64,000 bases of DNA from Scytonema sp. UIC 10036 (GTDB lineage: Bacteria > Cyanobacteriota > Cyanobacteriia > Cyanobacteriales > Nostocaceae): the NCBI RefSeq assembly GCF_009725235.1, contig NZ_WJFC01000003.1, positions 62,001 to 126,000 on the forward strand. Direction: 5' to 3'. A program made the translations under genes and the position numbers. The notes beneath the pieces were generated by a model. It was given only the letters and a program-made list of their open reading frames with translations, ran no database searches and had not been told where the DNA came from. Positions 17,528-27,013 of the stretch are shown in pieces (within the stretch, counting starts at the first letter, position 1; each line of letters starts with the position of its first letter).

Positions 17528-19336
17528 TTATAATAGTGGTCTGTTGGTAAAAACACTTTTGCCTCCCTTTTCTACAACAAAAAATGTAGGTAAAGCCAAA
17601 TTTTTAAGTAAAGTTTCTTTTTTAGGATTTTCAGTAAACAAGAAAATTCGGTCAGAGCTTCTCCACAAACGCCGAATATCTTCATCATTCAAAAATATGG
17701 CTGGAGTATCCGGGTAACGAGAACCAAACTCCATTGTTAGAGTACGACCATTGAGAAGATAGATGGGTTGGTTAACATAGAAACGGAGAGATGAACCTGT
17801 TTCGTAATTGCCATTGAGGACAATTTTCGCATTTGGTTCCCATCGCTGTTTAATTTCCTCAGCTAGAATCCGCGACGACAGTACAGGCTCGAACTTAATG
17901 TACGCTTGGTTAGCACAAATAAAGAGTAACCCCATAGTCATCACCATGACTGTTACTGTATGTATGTGTTGTTTGTTATGACGGAACCAAAATGCTAGTA
18001 GAAAACCTAAACCGAGAATGAAAGCCGATCCAATGGCAGGATCGCGTAATTCTGCCAAAACGTAAGGAGTGAAGTCAAATAAATGTCCGAGAGCTATTGT
18101 ATATCTTTTGTCATCAGAAGAGGCTATATTGAGAAAAGACGAAATATCTCCTGTTGCTTGGACGTTGCGAACCTTCCAAAGTAGTATTGCCATTATGGTA
18201 GCAAAAGCTATCCCAAAAATGGCTAAAATACCATTCATCCATATTAAATATTTTCTCGTTTTTATTCCTTCTTCAGCTTCAGTTAAGGCAAGACTTAATA
18301 ACAGAGCAAGAGCTGGGTAAGCTGGAAATGTGTAATACTCAAGACCGCTAGAGATGCTAAAAAAAACAAGAATAACTCCCGCCCACAACCATAAGTAAAG
18401 ATTCACTTGCATCTTCTTGTTTGCTAGAGCTTTCCAACGAGGTCGCTGTGTTATAAGTAGTGGAAATCCCAAGCTCCAAGGAAATAACCAAACTAAGTGC
18501 AGCAACCAGTAATTTAAAGGAGGCAGTTTGCCATAGTCCTTGGGATAGCGTTGTCCAAGAAATCGTAAGAAATGCTCGTTAACAAAGTAATACCAGAAAA
18601 AATGTTCGTTGCGAATCCCAACAAGAATATGCCACGGCACTGCAATGACTAGGAACAAGATACTACCTGAAAATAATCGTAGTTCTCTCCAAGCTGCAAG
18701 GTTACCAGTTAATAAAAGAAATAAAAATATAGGACTAACTGTTAAGACAATACCGATTAGCCCTTTTGTTAACACTGCTAATGCTATGGCAATATAAAAT
18801 CCATAATAAAATCTTTTGGATTTACCAGTACCAAAAAATGCTTTTAAGAAACAAAAGTGTGCGGTAGTAAATAACAGAGTTAAAAGTGCCTCTGGGATCA
18901 TGAAGCGAGTAAATAAAAACATCCCACAACAGAAAATCAGAGATGCAGCAGCATAAAGACCCACTTTCCGTGAGTAAGCCCATTTCCCAAAAGTATATGT
19001 CATCCAACCTAAAAGCACGATCGCAACAACAGTAGGAAAACGCACGGCAAAAGCATTGAAACCAAAAACTTGATAAGCACTGGCAACTAACCAGTAAAGT
19101 AGAGGTGCTTTTTGTAGATAACGAACTCCATTAACATGCATTGTTATCCAGTCGTTCCGTTGTAGCATCTCTCTGGCTGCTTGAGCGTGCGTGCCATCAG
19201 CATTATCAATGACAGAAGGTTCAAAAGAAATGGAGAGGTAAATAATCGCAATAAAAACAAGTAACAGAACGATTGGTACGTGTTTCCGCATAAACTTATT
19301 TCTATCTATAGCCTTTCTCAGTCTAATGAGGTACAC
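17528..19336 (-). CDS. ArnT-like family 39/83 glycosyltransferase
   Basis: This 602-residue integral membrane protein has about 11-12 hydrophobic segments. The first extracytoplasmic loop contains DNADGTHAQAAREMLQRNDW followed by NGVRYLQKAPLLYWL. This is the acidic-loop signature of PMT/ArnT-type enzymes that use polyprenyl-phosphate sugars. The C-terminal 100 residues are a soluble domain (YETGSSLRFYVNQPIYLLNG). It sits between HpnP-like and HpnI genes on the same strand, suggesting it glycosylates a lipid, possibly a hopanoid or lipid A-like acceptor. The substrate is not deducible from sequence. Confidence 0.82.
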   Translation of the reverse strand: MYLIRLRKAIDRNKFMRKHVPIVLLLVFIAIIYLSISFEPSVIDNADGTHAQAAREMLQRNDWITMHVNGVRYLQKAPLLYWLVASAYQVFGFNAFAVRFPTVVAIVLLGWMTYTFGKWAYSRKVGLYAAASLIFCCGMFLFTRFMIPEALLTLLFTTAHFCFLKAFFGTGKSKRFYYGFYIAIALAVLTKGLIGIVLTVSPIFLFLLLTGNLAAWRELRLFSGSILFLVIAVPWHILVGIRNEHFFWYYFVNEHFLRFLGQRYPKDYGKLPPLNYWLLHLVWLFPWSLGFPLLITQRPRWKALANKKMQVNLYLWLWAGVILVFFSISSGLEYYTFPAYPALALLLSLALTEAEEGIKTRKYLIWMNGILAIFGIAFATIMAILLWKVRNVQATGDISSFLNIASSDDKRYTIALGHLFDFTPYVLAELRDPAIGSAFILGLGFLLAFWFRHNKQHIHTVTVMVMTMGLLFICANQAYIKFEPVLSSRILAEEIKQRWEPNAKIVLNGNYETGSSLRFYVNQPIYLLNGRTLTMEFGSRYPDTPAIFLNDEDIRRLWRSSDRIFLFTENPKKETLLKNLALPTFFVVEKGGKSVFTNRPLL

Positions 19337-19339
19337 CCC

Positions 19340-19383
19340 CCTTTCATCCCCCCTTGCTAAGGGGGGACAGAGGGGGGTAATTT
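19340..19383. repeat. Short palindrome
   Basis: The arms ACCCCCCTTTCATCCCCCCTT and AAGGGGGGACAGAGGGGGGT are nearly perfect inverted copies around GCT. The palindrome lies between the GT39 gene start and the HpnI stop. Confidence 0.7.
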
Positions 19384-19423
19384 TTGTACCTCACCAAGTT
19401 GAAATTTGCTGAAATTACTTAAT

Positions 19424-20593
19424 CTAAGCTGATAAAACTTTTGTAGAATCTACTGTGAGTAGTATTAATTTACCACTTCTGGTTAGCTTCAATTTTCTAC
19501 CCCGCCACTTGAAGGTACTGCCAATAAATCCATAGCACCACAATCCAAAACTTAAGAGATCTCGTAAAGGTACTAGTAACAAAAATTTTCTAGCTACTGG
19601 ATCTTTTAGGCTTTTAACTCCAATCGCCCATGCCATGATGAATCTTGTCATCAATACGATCCCCGGTATTACCCAGGAAAAAATCGCTCCGTATGTTGCT
19701 ATTAAAAATAATATACTGATGGCTGTGCCGTAAGTAAAGATAAGACCTAAATAGCCCCAAGGACGAGAAACTCTCGTACAGCAATTCCAACGGATTTGGC
19801 GATGGATTAAGTCAGCTAAGTTTTCGGTGGCGATCGTATGGTCAATAATGTAATCTGAGAGCATAACCTTATAGCCTGCTCGATCGCTAAGATAACCGAG
19901 TTGAAAATCGTCTGCTAAGTAATCAGCAATTGCTTGAAACCCTCCTATCTCCTCAAGAGTTGTTGTGCGGATTGCAAGAGTTGGACCGAGAGCAAACTTC
20001 ATTCCTTCTAGAAATCTTGCAACTAAAACACCAGCAAGGTATTCAGTTGATATCCCAATAGCTTCAAAGATTGCTATCCATCCTCGAACTTGGGGACGGT
20101 ACAAGCAAGTTACAACTCCAACACTAGGATCTTTCATTGGTTGGATAACCCGCTTTAAGTAATCCGGTTGAACGCGGATATCACTATCTGCAAGAAGTAA
20201 GAGTGGATACTTAGCTTTGGTTTGTGCGTTAGCTAAGTTGCTTACCTTAAGATTGGTACCGATAGTGCGATCGCTAATAACCAGACAAATATCTACTTCT
20301 GGGAAGTCATTAACAATGGTTTTGACGACTTCTACACAGGGATCGCGTTCATCACGCACGCTAAAGATAATTTGATATTCTGGATAGTCTTGTTTGCAAA
20401 ATGAGGCAAAGTTTTCATATGTCTCAATATCAAGACCACAAATAGGTTTCAATATAGTGATGGGTGGGTGAAAGTCGATATCAATTTGCGGAGTCAATGA
20501 AAAGAACTTAATTGCTGCATAAATGGCATAGCAGTTATACCAAATCGCTGACAAACACAGCACCCCGAGCAAACATTGGTAAAGATATAACAT
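19424..20593 (-). CDS. hpnI: HpnI-type hopanoid-associated glycosyltransferase
   Basis: This 389-residue membrane-bound GT2 enzyme of the ceramide-glucosyltransferase-like group has an N-terminal transmembrane segment. Motifs are PPITILKPICGLDIETYENF, LLLLADSDIRV (DxD), GPTLAIRTTTLEEIGGF, YLADDFQLG and the acceptor loop HRQIRWNCCTR (QxxRW type). HpnI proteins add an N-acetylglucosamine unit to bacteriohopanetetrol in the route to the cyclitol ether. The adjacent hpnJ supports this. About 220 bases, mostly a palindromic repeat, separate it from hpnJ. Confidence 0.82.
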   Translation of the reverse strand: MLYLYQCLLGVLCLSAIWYNCYAIYAAIKFFSLTPQIDIDFHPPITILKPICGLDIETYENFASFCKQDYPEYQIIFSVRDERDPCVEVVKTIVNDFPEVDICLVISDRTIGTNLKVSNLANAQTKAKYPLLLLADSDIRVQPDYLKRVIQPMKDPSVGVVTCLYRPQVRGWIAIFEAIGISTEYLAGVLVARFLEGMKFALGPTLAIRTTTLEEIGGFQAIADYLADDFQLGYLSDRAGYKVMLSDYIIDHTIATENLADLIHRQIRWNCCTRVSRPWGYLGLIFTYGTAISILFLIATYGAIFSWVIPGIVLMTRFIMAWAIGVKSLKDPVARKFLLLVPLRDLLSFGLWCYGFIGSTFKWRGRKLKLTRSGKLILLTVDSTKVLSA

Positions 20594-20654
20594 TTGATTT
20601 CCTAGAGTCGCTATTACAAATCTCCAACTTTCTCTTGTTTTAAGTCATGTTTTT

Positions 20655-20792
20655 GTGGTGTGCAGAGCAGCGCCGTGCGGTGAAGCTAGCCCTGCTGGCG
20701 GGTTTCCCGCGCCCTGGGGACTGGTGAACCCGAAGGGGGGTTCCGGGTTCCCCCCGTTGAGGCGACTGCGGAGCTTCTAGCCCGCCACTGAT
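20655..20792. repeat. GC-rich composite palindromic repeat
   Basis: Several adjacent inverted segments occur (GGCGGGTTTCCCGC, GAACCCG and CGGGTTC, GGGGGGTTCC and GGTTCCCCCC). The stretch is markedly richer in G+C than its flanks. It is a typical cyanobacterial interspersed element, placed between hpnJ and hpnI. Confidence 0.7.
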
Positions 20793-20814
20793 AATTTATT
20801 TCTTGGACAATTCC

Positions 20815-22251
20815 TTAAGCTCTTTGATTAACCACATACTGCTTGCGCTTAGCACGTAAGCTAAGATACTCTCTAGCTTCTTTATAAAGACGATGGCGTT
20901 CCTCTGAGTTGAAAAGAGCTTTCTTGACAATGCGAGCAACAATCCGAGGACGGAAGTAGTACCTGCCATAAAAGTCTTCTACTGCTGCCATCATCTCAGC
21001 ACGTGACAAACTTGGATACTCAAAGTGAGGTAGCTGGTGTCCAGTTTCATCTGTCATTTCCCCATCGGTTCGCAAGTACCCATTGGATTGGACAAAATCG
21101 TATAGTTCAGTACCAGGATAAGCATGAGCTACAGAAACTTGTATCGTCTCGCAATCGAGTTCTTGGGCAAACTTTAAAGTTTCTTCAATGGTTTCTGGAG
21201 TCTCACCAGGTAGCCCAACAATAAAATCACCATGAACGGCAATACCTGATTTTTTGCAGTTTTTCTTGAATTCTCGTGCTTGCTCGACCGTTGCTCCCTT
21301 TTTAATATTTTTGAGAATTTGAGGATTGCCTGACTCAAATCCCACAATAAATAGCCGACAACCAGCAGCACGCATTGCTTGAAGTGTCTCTAAATCAACG
21401 TGGACGCGAGAAGTACAAGACCACGTGAAGTTAAGAGGTTTAAACTTTTCGCATAGTGCGAGCACTCGCTGTTTGCCAATGGTAAACGTGTCATCATCGA
21501 AAAAGATCTCTTTTATATCGGGAAAGAGTTGAAGTGCGTGTTCGACTTCTTTAGCAACATCGTCCACTGCTCGCTGTCGCCATGCGTGACCATCAAAAGT
21601 TTGCGGCCATAAACAAAATGTACACTTAGCAGGGCAACCGCGTGTCGTATAAAAAGAAATGTATGGGTGTAGTAGGAATGGTACGTTGTAGCGGTGTATG
21701 TCCAAATCCCGCTTATAAATTGGCGTTACCCATGGTAAAGCGTCCAGATCTTCAATGGGTAACCTGTGTTCTGTATGTACTACGTTGCCGTCTTTTTTGA
21801 AGCTTACACCCTTGATTTCTTCCAGAGGTTTTCCTGAAGCAAATTCTGTCACTGTATAATCGAACTCTTTGTGAGTTACAAAGTCAATTGCTTCACTTGC
21901 CATTAAGCTTTCTTCTGGCAGTGTAGTCACGTGTGGACCAACAAAGGCTATTTTTAACGAAGGTTTTGCAGCCTTCATCTTTTCTGCCAAATGCACGTCG
22001 CTGTAAAATCCTGGTGTGCTGGTGAAAACAACTACAAAATCATATTCAGTGGCAATTCGTATTGTCTCTTCTGGCGATATGCCATGAGGAGGCGCGTCTA
22101 GTAACCGACTTTCGGGGATCATTGCTGCGGGATAGGCAAGCCAGACTGGGTACCAGTACGATTCAATCTCGCGTGTTGCGGGCCAACGAGAACCTGCTCC
22201 GCCGTCAAATCCTTCAAAAGACGGTGGGTTGAGTAGCAAAGTTTTCATCAT
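20815..22251 (-). CDS. hpnJ: HpnJ, hopanoid biosynthesis radical SAM protein
   Basis: This 478-residue protein has a cobalamin-binding-type N-terminus (MMKTLLLNPPSFEGFDGGAG, SRWPATREIESYWYPVWLAY). The radical SAM cluster motif is CPAKCTFC, in FYTTRGCPAKCTFCLWPQTF, and a characteristic DDDTFTIGK segment follows. The opening and the cluster context are distinctive for HpnJ, which converts the amino-sugar headgroup made by HpnI into the cyclitol ether of bacteriohopanepolyols. Length is normal. The companion deacetylase HpnK and the squalene-hopene cyclase are not in this window. Confidence 0.88.
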   Translation of the reverse strand: MMKTLLLNPPSFEGFDGGAGSRWPATREIESYWYPVWLAYPAAMIPESRLLDAPPHGISPEETIRIATEYDFVVVFTSTPGFYSDVHLAEKMKAAKPSLKIAFVGPHVTTLPEESLMASEAIDFVTHKEFDYTVTEFASGKPLEEIKGVSFKKDGNVVHTEHRLPIEDLDALPWVTPIYKRDLDIHRYNVPFLLHPYISFYTTRGCPAKCTFCLWPQTFDGHAWRQRAVDDVAKEVEHALQLFPDIKEIFFDDDTFTIGKQRVLALCEKFKPLNFTWSCTSRVHVDLETLQAMRAAGCRLFIVGFESGNPQILKNIKKGATVEQAREFKKNCKKSGIAVHGDFIVGLPGETPETIEETLKFAQELDCETIQVSVAHAYPGTELYDFVQSNGYLRTDGEMTDETGHQLPHFEYPSLSRAEMMAAVEDFYGRYYFRPRIVARIVKKALFNSEERHRLYKEAREYLSLRAKRKQYVVNQRA

Positions 22252-22312
22252 AGTTTCTAGTCACCCTTACGGTTTGTGATTGGCACATTTGTAGATGTTC
22301 TTAAGTATAAAG

Positions 22313-22471
22313 TTACAACGGACTTGGAGGATTTTTTTTTTCTGGCGTTGGCAGTCGGTCTATCCAGTCTTCGATTAACTGTGTCATCGTTTTTTCTTTA
22401 GACTCAGCATACAACTTCAGTTTGTTGTATCGGCGCTCCGACAATCTAAACCGCAACGACTTTTCTTTCAT
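22313..22471 (-). CDS. Small ribbon-helix-helix-like protein
   Basis: The 52-residue frame reads MKEKSLRFRLSERRYNKLKL, then YAESKEKTMTQLIEDWIDRL and a polar tail. The strand 'KSLRFRLSERRYNKL' plus two helices fits an Arc/MetJ-type or CopG-like DNA-binding protein. A TGTGTACAC palindrome lies at the start-proximal side (about 22475-22483) and could be an autoregulatory site; this is an inference. It is divergent from the ABC transporter gene. Confidence 0.6.
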   Translation of the reverse strand: MKEKSLRFRLSERRYNKLKLYAESKEKTMTQLIEDWIDRLPTPEKKNPPSPL

Positions 22472-22531
22472 ATTTGTGTACACGTTGTTCTACAAGTATG
22501 GTAGTATAGCAAAAACCCAACTGCTCAAAGG

Positions 22532-24199
22532 GTGAGCGCAATTTGTGTTCGTTCGCTGCTGTCTACCTTCATGCGTTTGATTTCTTTTCTTCTGCGTTCT
22601 TCATGGGAAATGGTGGCTATTGCGGTTGTCACCGGGTTCCTAAGTGGCGGTAGTAATGCTAGCCTCATTGCTTTGATTAGCAGTGCAGCAAATAATAGCG
22701 CCAATTCACGTCTTGCGATCGTCATTTGGGGTTTTGCAGGGCTTGCTCTAGTTGCACTCATAACTAGCGTTGTTTCCCAGATGTTGCTAATTCGTATCTC
22801 TCAAAATGCAATTTTTCAATTACGAATGCGTTTGAGCAACCAGATACTAGCTTCAGAATTAAGTCATCTGGAACAATTTGGAAATCCTCGCATCTTGGCA
22901 ACTTTGACAGAGGATGTCCAAACAGTTGCTAATGCAGTTCACGTGATGCCACATCTCTGCATTGATATTGCCATTGTTATAGGTTGTTTAACATACATAA
23001 CATGGCTTTCTTGGCTAGTCTTGTTTATGGTTGTAGGCGTAGCAGTTGTAGCAATTGGAAGTTGTCAGTGGCTATTAAATCAAGGGAAAAAATACCTTTC
23101 TCTTGCTCGTGAAGACCAAGATATGCTGTTTAAGCATTTTCGTACAATTACAGAAGGAGTTAAGGAGCTTAAACTCAACTACAATCGCCGTCAAGCCTTT
23201 CTTTCAAAAAATTTGCGCTCGATAGCAACTACGTTTAGCCACCATAATATTAAAGGTCTTTCTTTTTATGCAATAACTACAAGTTGGGGCAGGTTAATAT
23301 TCTTTTTTGCAATTGGTTTTGTGCTTTTTTCACTTCCCAATATACTCACTCTTAATCCTCAAACACTTACTGGGTTTATCTTAACCTTCACCTATTTAAT
23401 GTTGCCAATGAATAATATTGTGGAGAATATCCCTATTATTACTAAAGCCAACATTGCGTTAGATAAGATAGAATCACTTGGCTTTTCTTTAGAAAGTAAA
23501 GCTGAGATATCCACAGAACTATCTGAATTTAAGACTTTGTGGAGTGACTTGCAACTTTTAAATGTGACTCATAATTACAACATAAACAAAGAAGATGGAG
23601 CCTTTGTTATCGGTCCAATTAATTTGACTTTTACTCCCCATCAACTCGTTTTTATTGTTGGTGGAAATGGTAGCGGAAAATCTACTCTCGCTAAAATCAT
23701 TGTAGGGCTTTACACTCCTGAATCTGGAGAGATTATATTTGATGGAAAGGTTATCGACGAACGAAACAGAGAGTGGTATCGCCAGCATTTTTCTGTAGTA
23801 TTTTCTGACTTTTATTTGTTTGATGAGCTTTTGGGATTAGATAATATCGCTCTTAAAACTAAAGCCCAGGAATACCTAAAATTACTTCAACTAGATCGTA
23901 AAGTAACAATAGCAAATGGAAAGCTTTCTACTACAAACCTTTCCCAAGGGCAACGGAAGCGACTAGCATTACTCACTGCTTACTTGGAGGATCGACCAAT
24001 TTATTTGTTTGATGAGTGGGCAGCAGATCAAGATCCAGCTTTTAAGGAAATTTTCTATACTAAACTTTTGCCAAGCCTAAGAGATAGTGGCAAAACAATC
24101 ATTGCCATCACTCACGACGATCGCTATTTCCATGTAGCCGATCGCATTATTAAACTGGATTATGGTCAAGTTGAATTTGATAAGTTACAGACTGGTTAG
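22532..24199 (+). CDS. Cyclic-peptide-export-type ABC transporter (membrane plus ATPase)
   Basis: This half-transporter of about 542-555 residues has a membrane domain of six segments (about 20-300) and a nucleotide-binding domain with Walker A GGNGSGKST, signature NLSQGQRKR and Walker B IYLFDEWAADQDP. The fused layout, the 'DEWAADQDP' ending and the overall length are those of the SyrD/PvdE cyclic peptide exporter family (TIGR01194). The upstream GTG at 22532 may not be the real start; ATG at 22571 (MRLISFLLRSSWEM) is equally plausible. No peptide synthetase is in the window. The gene converges with the ferritin-like gene with a 3-base gap. Confidence 0.85.
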   Translation: MSAICVRSLLSTFMRLISFLLRSSWEMVAIAVVTGFLSGGSNASLIALISSAANNSANSRLAIVIWGFAGLALVALITSVVSQMLLIRISQNAIFQLRMRLSNQILASELSHLEQFGNPRILATLTEDVQTVANAVHVMPHLCIDIAIVIGCLTYITWLSWLVLFMVVGVAVVAIGSCQWLLNQGKKYLSLAREDQDMLFKHFRTITEGVKELKLNYNRRQAFLSKNLRSIATTFSHHNIKGLSFYAITTSWGRLIFFFAIGFVLFSLPNILTLNPQTLTGFILTFTYLMLPMNNIVENIPIITKANIALDKIESLGFSLESKAEISTELSEFKTLWSDLQLLNVTHNYNINKEDGAFVIGPINLTFTPHQLVFIVGGNGSGKSTLAKIIVGLYTPESGEIIFDGKVIDERNREWYRQHFSVVFSDFYLFDELLGLDNIALKTKAQEYLKLLQLDRKVTIANGKLSTTNLSQGQRKRLALLTAYLEDRPIYLFDEWAADQDPAFKEIFYTKLLPSLRDSGKTIIAITHDDRYFHVADRIIKLDYGQVEFDKLQTG

Positions 24200-24202
24200 T
24201 GG

Positions 24203-25060
24203 TTAGTAGGGACGCAAGGCATTGCGCCCGTACTGATGCTGAGGCATAAGCTTGAGAACATGGAGAGCGATTTTGGCAAGTGTAGGCAACAGTTGAGGTC
24301 GGAGTAGTTGTTTGTCAAAAACGCTCATCCTTTTGGTGTTTTCTGCAAGACAAGTCGATAAAAATAGTTCGGGAGTTAAATTATCCATAAAGTTCATAGC
24401 ACCGGTAGCAGTAAAACCTTTATTCCGCTCTTCATTTGAGCCTTTGAAAGCTGCAATTTTTTGCTGTAATGCTCTGTTATAATGCCAAAGAGCATAAACT
24501 CCCCGCAACCAATTGGCTTTTTTCCCTTCCTGAATTTGTAAATAAGTGACCCAATTAATAAAGAACGTAATATGACGGGCTTCTTCATTAAGAATTGGGT
24601 CAAATATATGGAAAAATGCTTCAGGCATATAACCAGCTTGACGGGCAATTCCAAACATTCCAAAAGCTAAGAAAGAGTCCAAGCATTCTCCAAAACCAAA
24701 GTCTATAAAAGCCGTTTGGATATTGTTAGGAATGACAGGTTCGGAAGTTTGAGAAATTGGAATCTTATAATGCTCGATGAGAAATTTAATCAGTTGGAAA
24801 TGACGGGTTTCCTCCATACCTTGAAGGGCAATTGCATCTCGTAATAGCGGGTCGGCGATCGTCTGTGCAAAAGCGTGAACCATTGCTCCAGCTTTCTGTT
24901 CCGTACTCAGAGCCTCCTGCCAAAAAGGAATACTACGCAAGCGTTCGAGAGTTACACTGTCTACGGTTGGCCAAGAAAGTTGCTCCGGCTCAAACTTGAT
25001 ATGGCTTTCAATAAAGCTGCGACAGAAAAGTTCTTTGTGATTTTGGCTTCCAAGTTTCAT
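24203..25060 (-). CDS. Ferritin-like diiron domain protein
   Basis: This 285-residue all-helical protein has paired iron-ligand motifs EETRH (about 87-91) and NEEARH (about 153-158). Each is an ExxRH-type motif and they lie on separate helices, as in ferritin-like diiron oxidases. Specific activity is not known. The last residues (QYGRNALRPY) and the stop are encoded by a short palindromic repeat (24208-24236), so the original C-terminus has probably been replaced. The gene is encoded on the same strand as the hopanoid genes and the synthase-like gene at 25441-26277, which suggests a role in terpenoid modification, but this is an inference. Confidence 0.7.
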   Translation of the reverse strand: MKLGSQNHKELFCRSFIESHIKFEPEQLSWPTVDSVTLERLRSIPFWQEALSTEQKAGAMVHAFAQTIADPLLRDAIALQGMEETRHFQLIKFLIEHYKIPISQTSEPVIPNNIQTAFIDFGFGECLDSFLAFGMFGIARQAGYMPEAFFHIFDPILNEEARHITFFINWVTYLQIQEGKKANWLRGVYALWHYNRALQQKIAAFKGSNEERNKGFTATGAMNFMDNLTPELFLSTCLAENTKRMSVFDKQLLRPQLLPTLAKIALHVLKLMPQHQYGRNALRPY

Positions 25061-25440
25061 TTGTAAATACCTTATTTGTCAAGTGTTGTTTGTTTGCCAA
25101 AGCCAATTTGCACATCAGGTACTGTTTCACAATTTTGATATCACACTTTACATCCTTAGTCAAGGATGGAGTGCTTTTCGAACCTTTGCTTATTAACTCA
25201 TAAAAATACCATTTTTGTATAGAAGAGTTTTATAGAAATAGCATTACGGTTACTGCATTTGAAAGTCAAGGTCAATTTGTCAAGATATGAAAATATTGAA
25301 CTATTCCTAAAAAAGGGTGCTGTGTGTGTGAGTAAGTGCGAGGAGCTATTTTGACCAATAGGCAAAGCGATACAGAGGCGAAATTTTTTCTAGGATGAAA
25401 ATTATTTGCTCACTGGTCACTTGGTCAGGTGGTCACTGTT
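25061..25440. other. Intergenic stretch without recognised features
   Basis: This 380-base AT-rich interval lies between the ferritin-like gene start and the synthase-like gene stop. It includes a short TG dinucleotide run (about 25320-25331) and a GGTCAC repeat near 25412-25437. No coding sequence was found. Confidence 0.5.
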
Positions 25441-26277
25441 TTATGTACTCATTTGAGTTAATCGATCGATGAGTGCAATAACATCACTACGGCTCAATTT
25501 TGGTTTCCCGTTTACAAGGGCTTCAAGAGTGCCATAAGCCAATGTTAGAGGAATCTGGCAAAAGTCCAAAGCTGGTCCTAGAGGAAGAGAACTGATATAA
25601 GCATCTGCCATGGCTAAATTGCGACGGGCATACTGATGCATTCTTTCCTCAGACCAACTAACTGGATAAAAATCGACCCCACGAGATAAATCTTCCTTGT
25701 GGTTGCGGAGAATATTAACTGCTTGCAAGCCCCGACCAAAACCAATTGCGTGGGTACGGTTTGTCTGTGTTCCATCATACCAAGCCCACAAATCGGAAAG
25801 CATTAAGCCAACTGCACCAGCAACTCCAAACGTATAGCGATCTAAATCCAATTCATTATCGATCCTCCAATTACGTTCTGCCCAGTATGCCATTCTATCT
25901 GCCATAGCAGCAGTGGCATCCCAAATTCGAGGTGCAATTGTTGCAGGCGCAAGTATTGCCCATTCTCGAATCCGCAGGGAAACCTCTGGTAGTATATCCT
26001 CATGAGTGCTCAATCCTTTGTGGAAGGCATCAATAGGAAAACCATCTACTCCTGCTTGTAATGTCAAGCTAATTGCTCGCAGCAAATTTGCTTTGGTAAG
26101 GTTATCTAGTTCTGTATGGTCTTCAATTTCATCAATTGCCCGCAAACACAAGTAAGCTGATGCTACGGCTTCCTGTAGACCTATTGGTAAACGAACTATT
26201 GGGATATAGAATGTCCGGCTCGTTTCTCTAAGGATATTTAAGGCGTCTCCATACAAGTCCATACGATGCAACTCCAT
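25441..26277 (-). CDS. Squalene/phytoene synthase-like enzyme
   Basis: This 278-residue protein is of the head-to-head prenyl synthase family. The first aspartate-rich motif is AIDEIEDH (about 67-74). The second region reads NILRNHKEDLSRGVDFYP, so the first aspartate of the usual DxxxD is asparagine while ED is kept. YTFGVAGAVGLMLSDLW matches the conserved central helix. It probably condenses two farnesyl (or geranylgeranyl) diphosphates into squalene or a related product that would feed hopanoids. The altered second motif marks a separate subfamily, so the exact product is uncertain. Confidence 0.78.
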   Translation of the reverse strand: MELHRMDLYGDALNILRETSRTFYIPIVRLPIGLQEAVASAYLCLRAIDEIEDHTELDNLTKANLLRAISLTLQAGVDGFPIDAFHKGLSTHEDILPEVSLRIREWAILAPATIAPRIWDATAAMADRMAYWAERNWRIDNELDLDRYTFGVAGAVGLMLSDLWAWYDGTQTNRTHAIGFGRGLQAVNILRNHKEDLSRGVDFYPVSWSEERMHQYARRNLAMADAYISSLPLGPALDFCQIPLTLAYGTLEALVNGKPKLSRSDVIALIDRLTQMST

Positions 26278-27013
26278 TGAGTATTGTTAGCTTGCTTAAT
26301 ATTGTTGGTTAAAAAGTAACTACTCAAATCAAAAAGTTGGTATTGCTGAAATAGCTATGCTCGTTTACCTGACAACTCTCATTTTTCATGAGTTACTGGT
26401 AATAAAGCAAACCTAATCCAGCAGTCACCAACTTCTGACTCCAAGGACAGATACCGAGCAGTTATTTTCTTCCTCAGAAGATTAAAATCATTCGCCAAAA
26501 ATGGCATCGCTTTCCACCTGTTGGACTTGTTAGCTATAGCTCATCTTTAATTTTTGGCATTCACCTGTAATATGAACGCTCACCGTGCTAAATGTTACCC
26601 AAGCTGTACGGCTCATCTTTTGCAAGCTACTCTCCTCTATGTGCAACGGCAAACGGTTATACACCTGCATTGATTTCAAATAACGACGATAATGGAGGGT
26701 TTAAAAGTTCCCAACCAACTCCTGCTTGCTATCAAGACACCAAAAGTCATCAATACTCCTACTCGCAAAATCGCGATTGAGAGTCTTTACTTGTCTGTAG
26801 ATCGAGCAGAGCATGGTTAGGAAAATATTAAGTTACATTAACACATATATCACTTTCCCAACGTAGAAAAGCTGAATCTTATTAGGGCATCGGGTAAGAG
26901 GGCATTGAGCATTGATTTGCGTTATCCCCAGTCTTCAATCTTTAGTCTCTATCTTTAGAATATCTTTACACGGTAAGCTAATAATTGTAAACTTATAAAA
27001 CAATATATAACTA
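26278..27013. other. Long gene-free interval
   Basis: About 735 bases between divergent genes. A 62-codon frame at 26592-26780 has no ribosome binding site and a non-protein-like composition, so I do not call it. Short near-repeats are visible but no RNA gene or promoter that I can defend. Confidence 0.5.

Noticed and set aside
22475..22500. NtcA-type site (GTA-N8-TAC) between the RHH gene and the ABC transporter
   Set aside because: The spacing between GTA and TAC is 10 rather than 8 bases, so it does not meet the consensus.
26592..26780. 62-codon plus-strand frame upstream of the Trp-rich gene
   Set aside because: No ribosome binding site, composition not protein-like (many Ser/Tyr/Asn, no pattern), and no recognised family.
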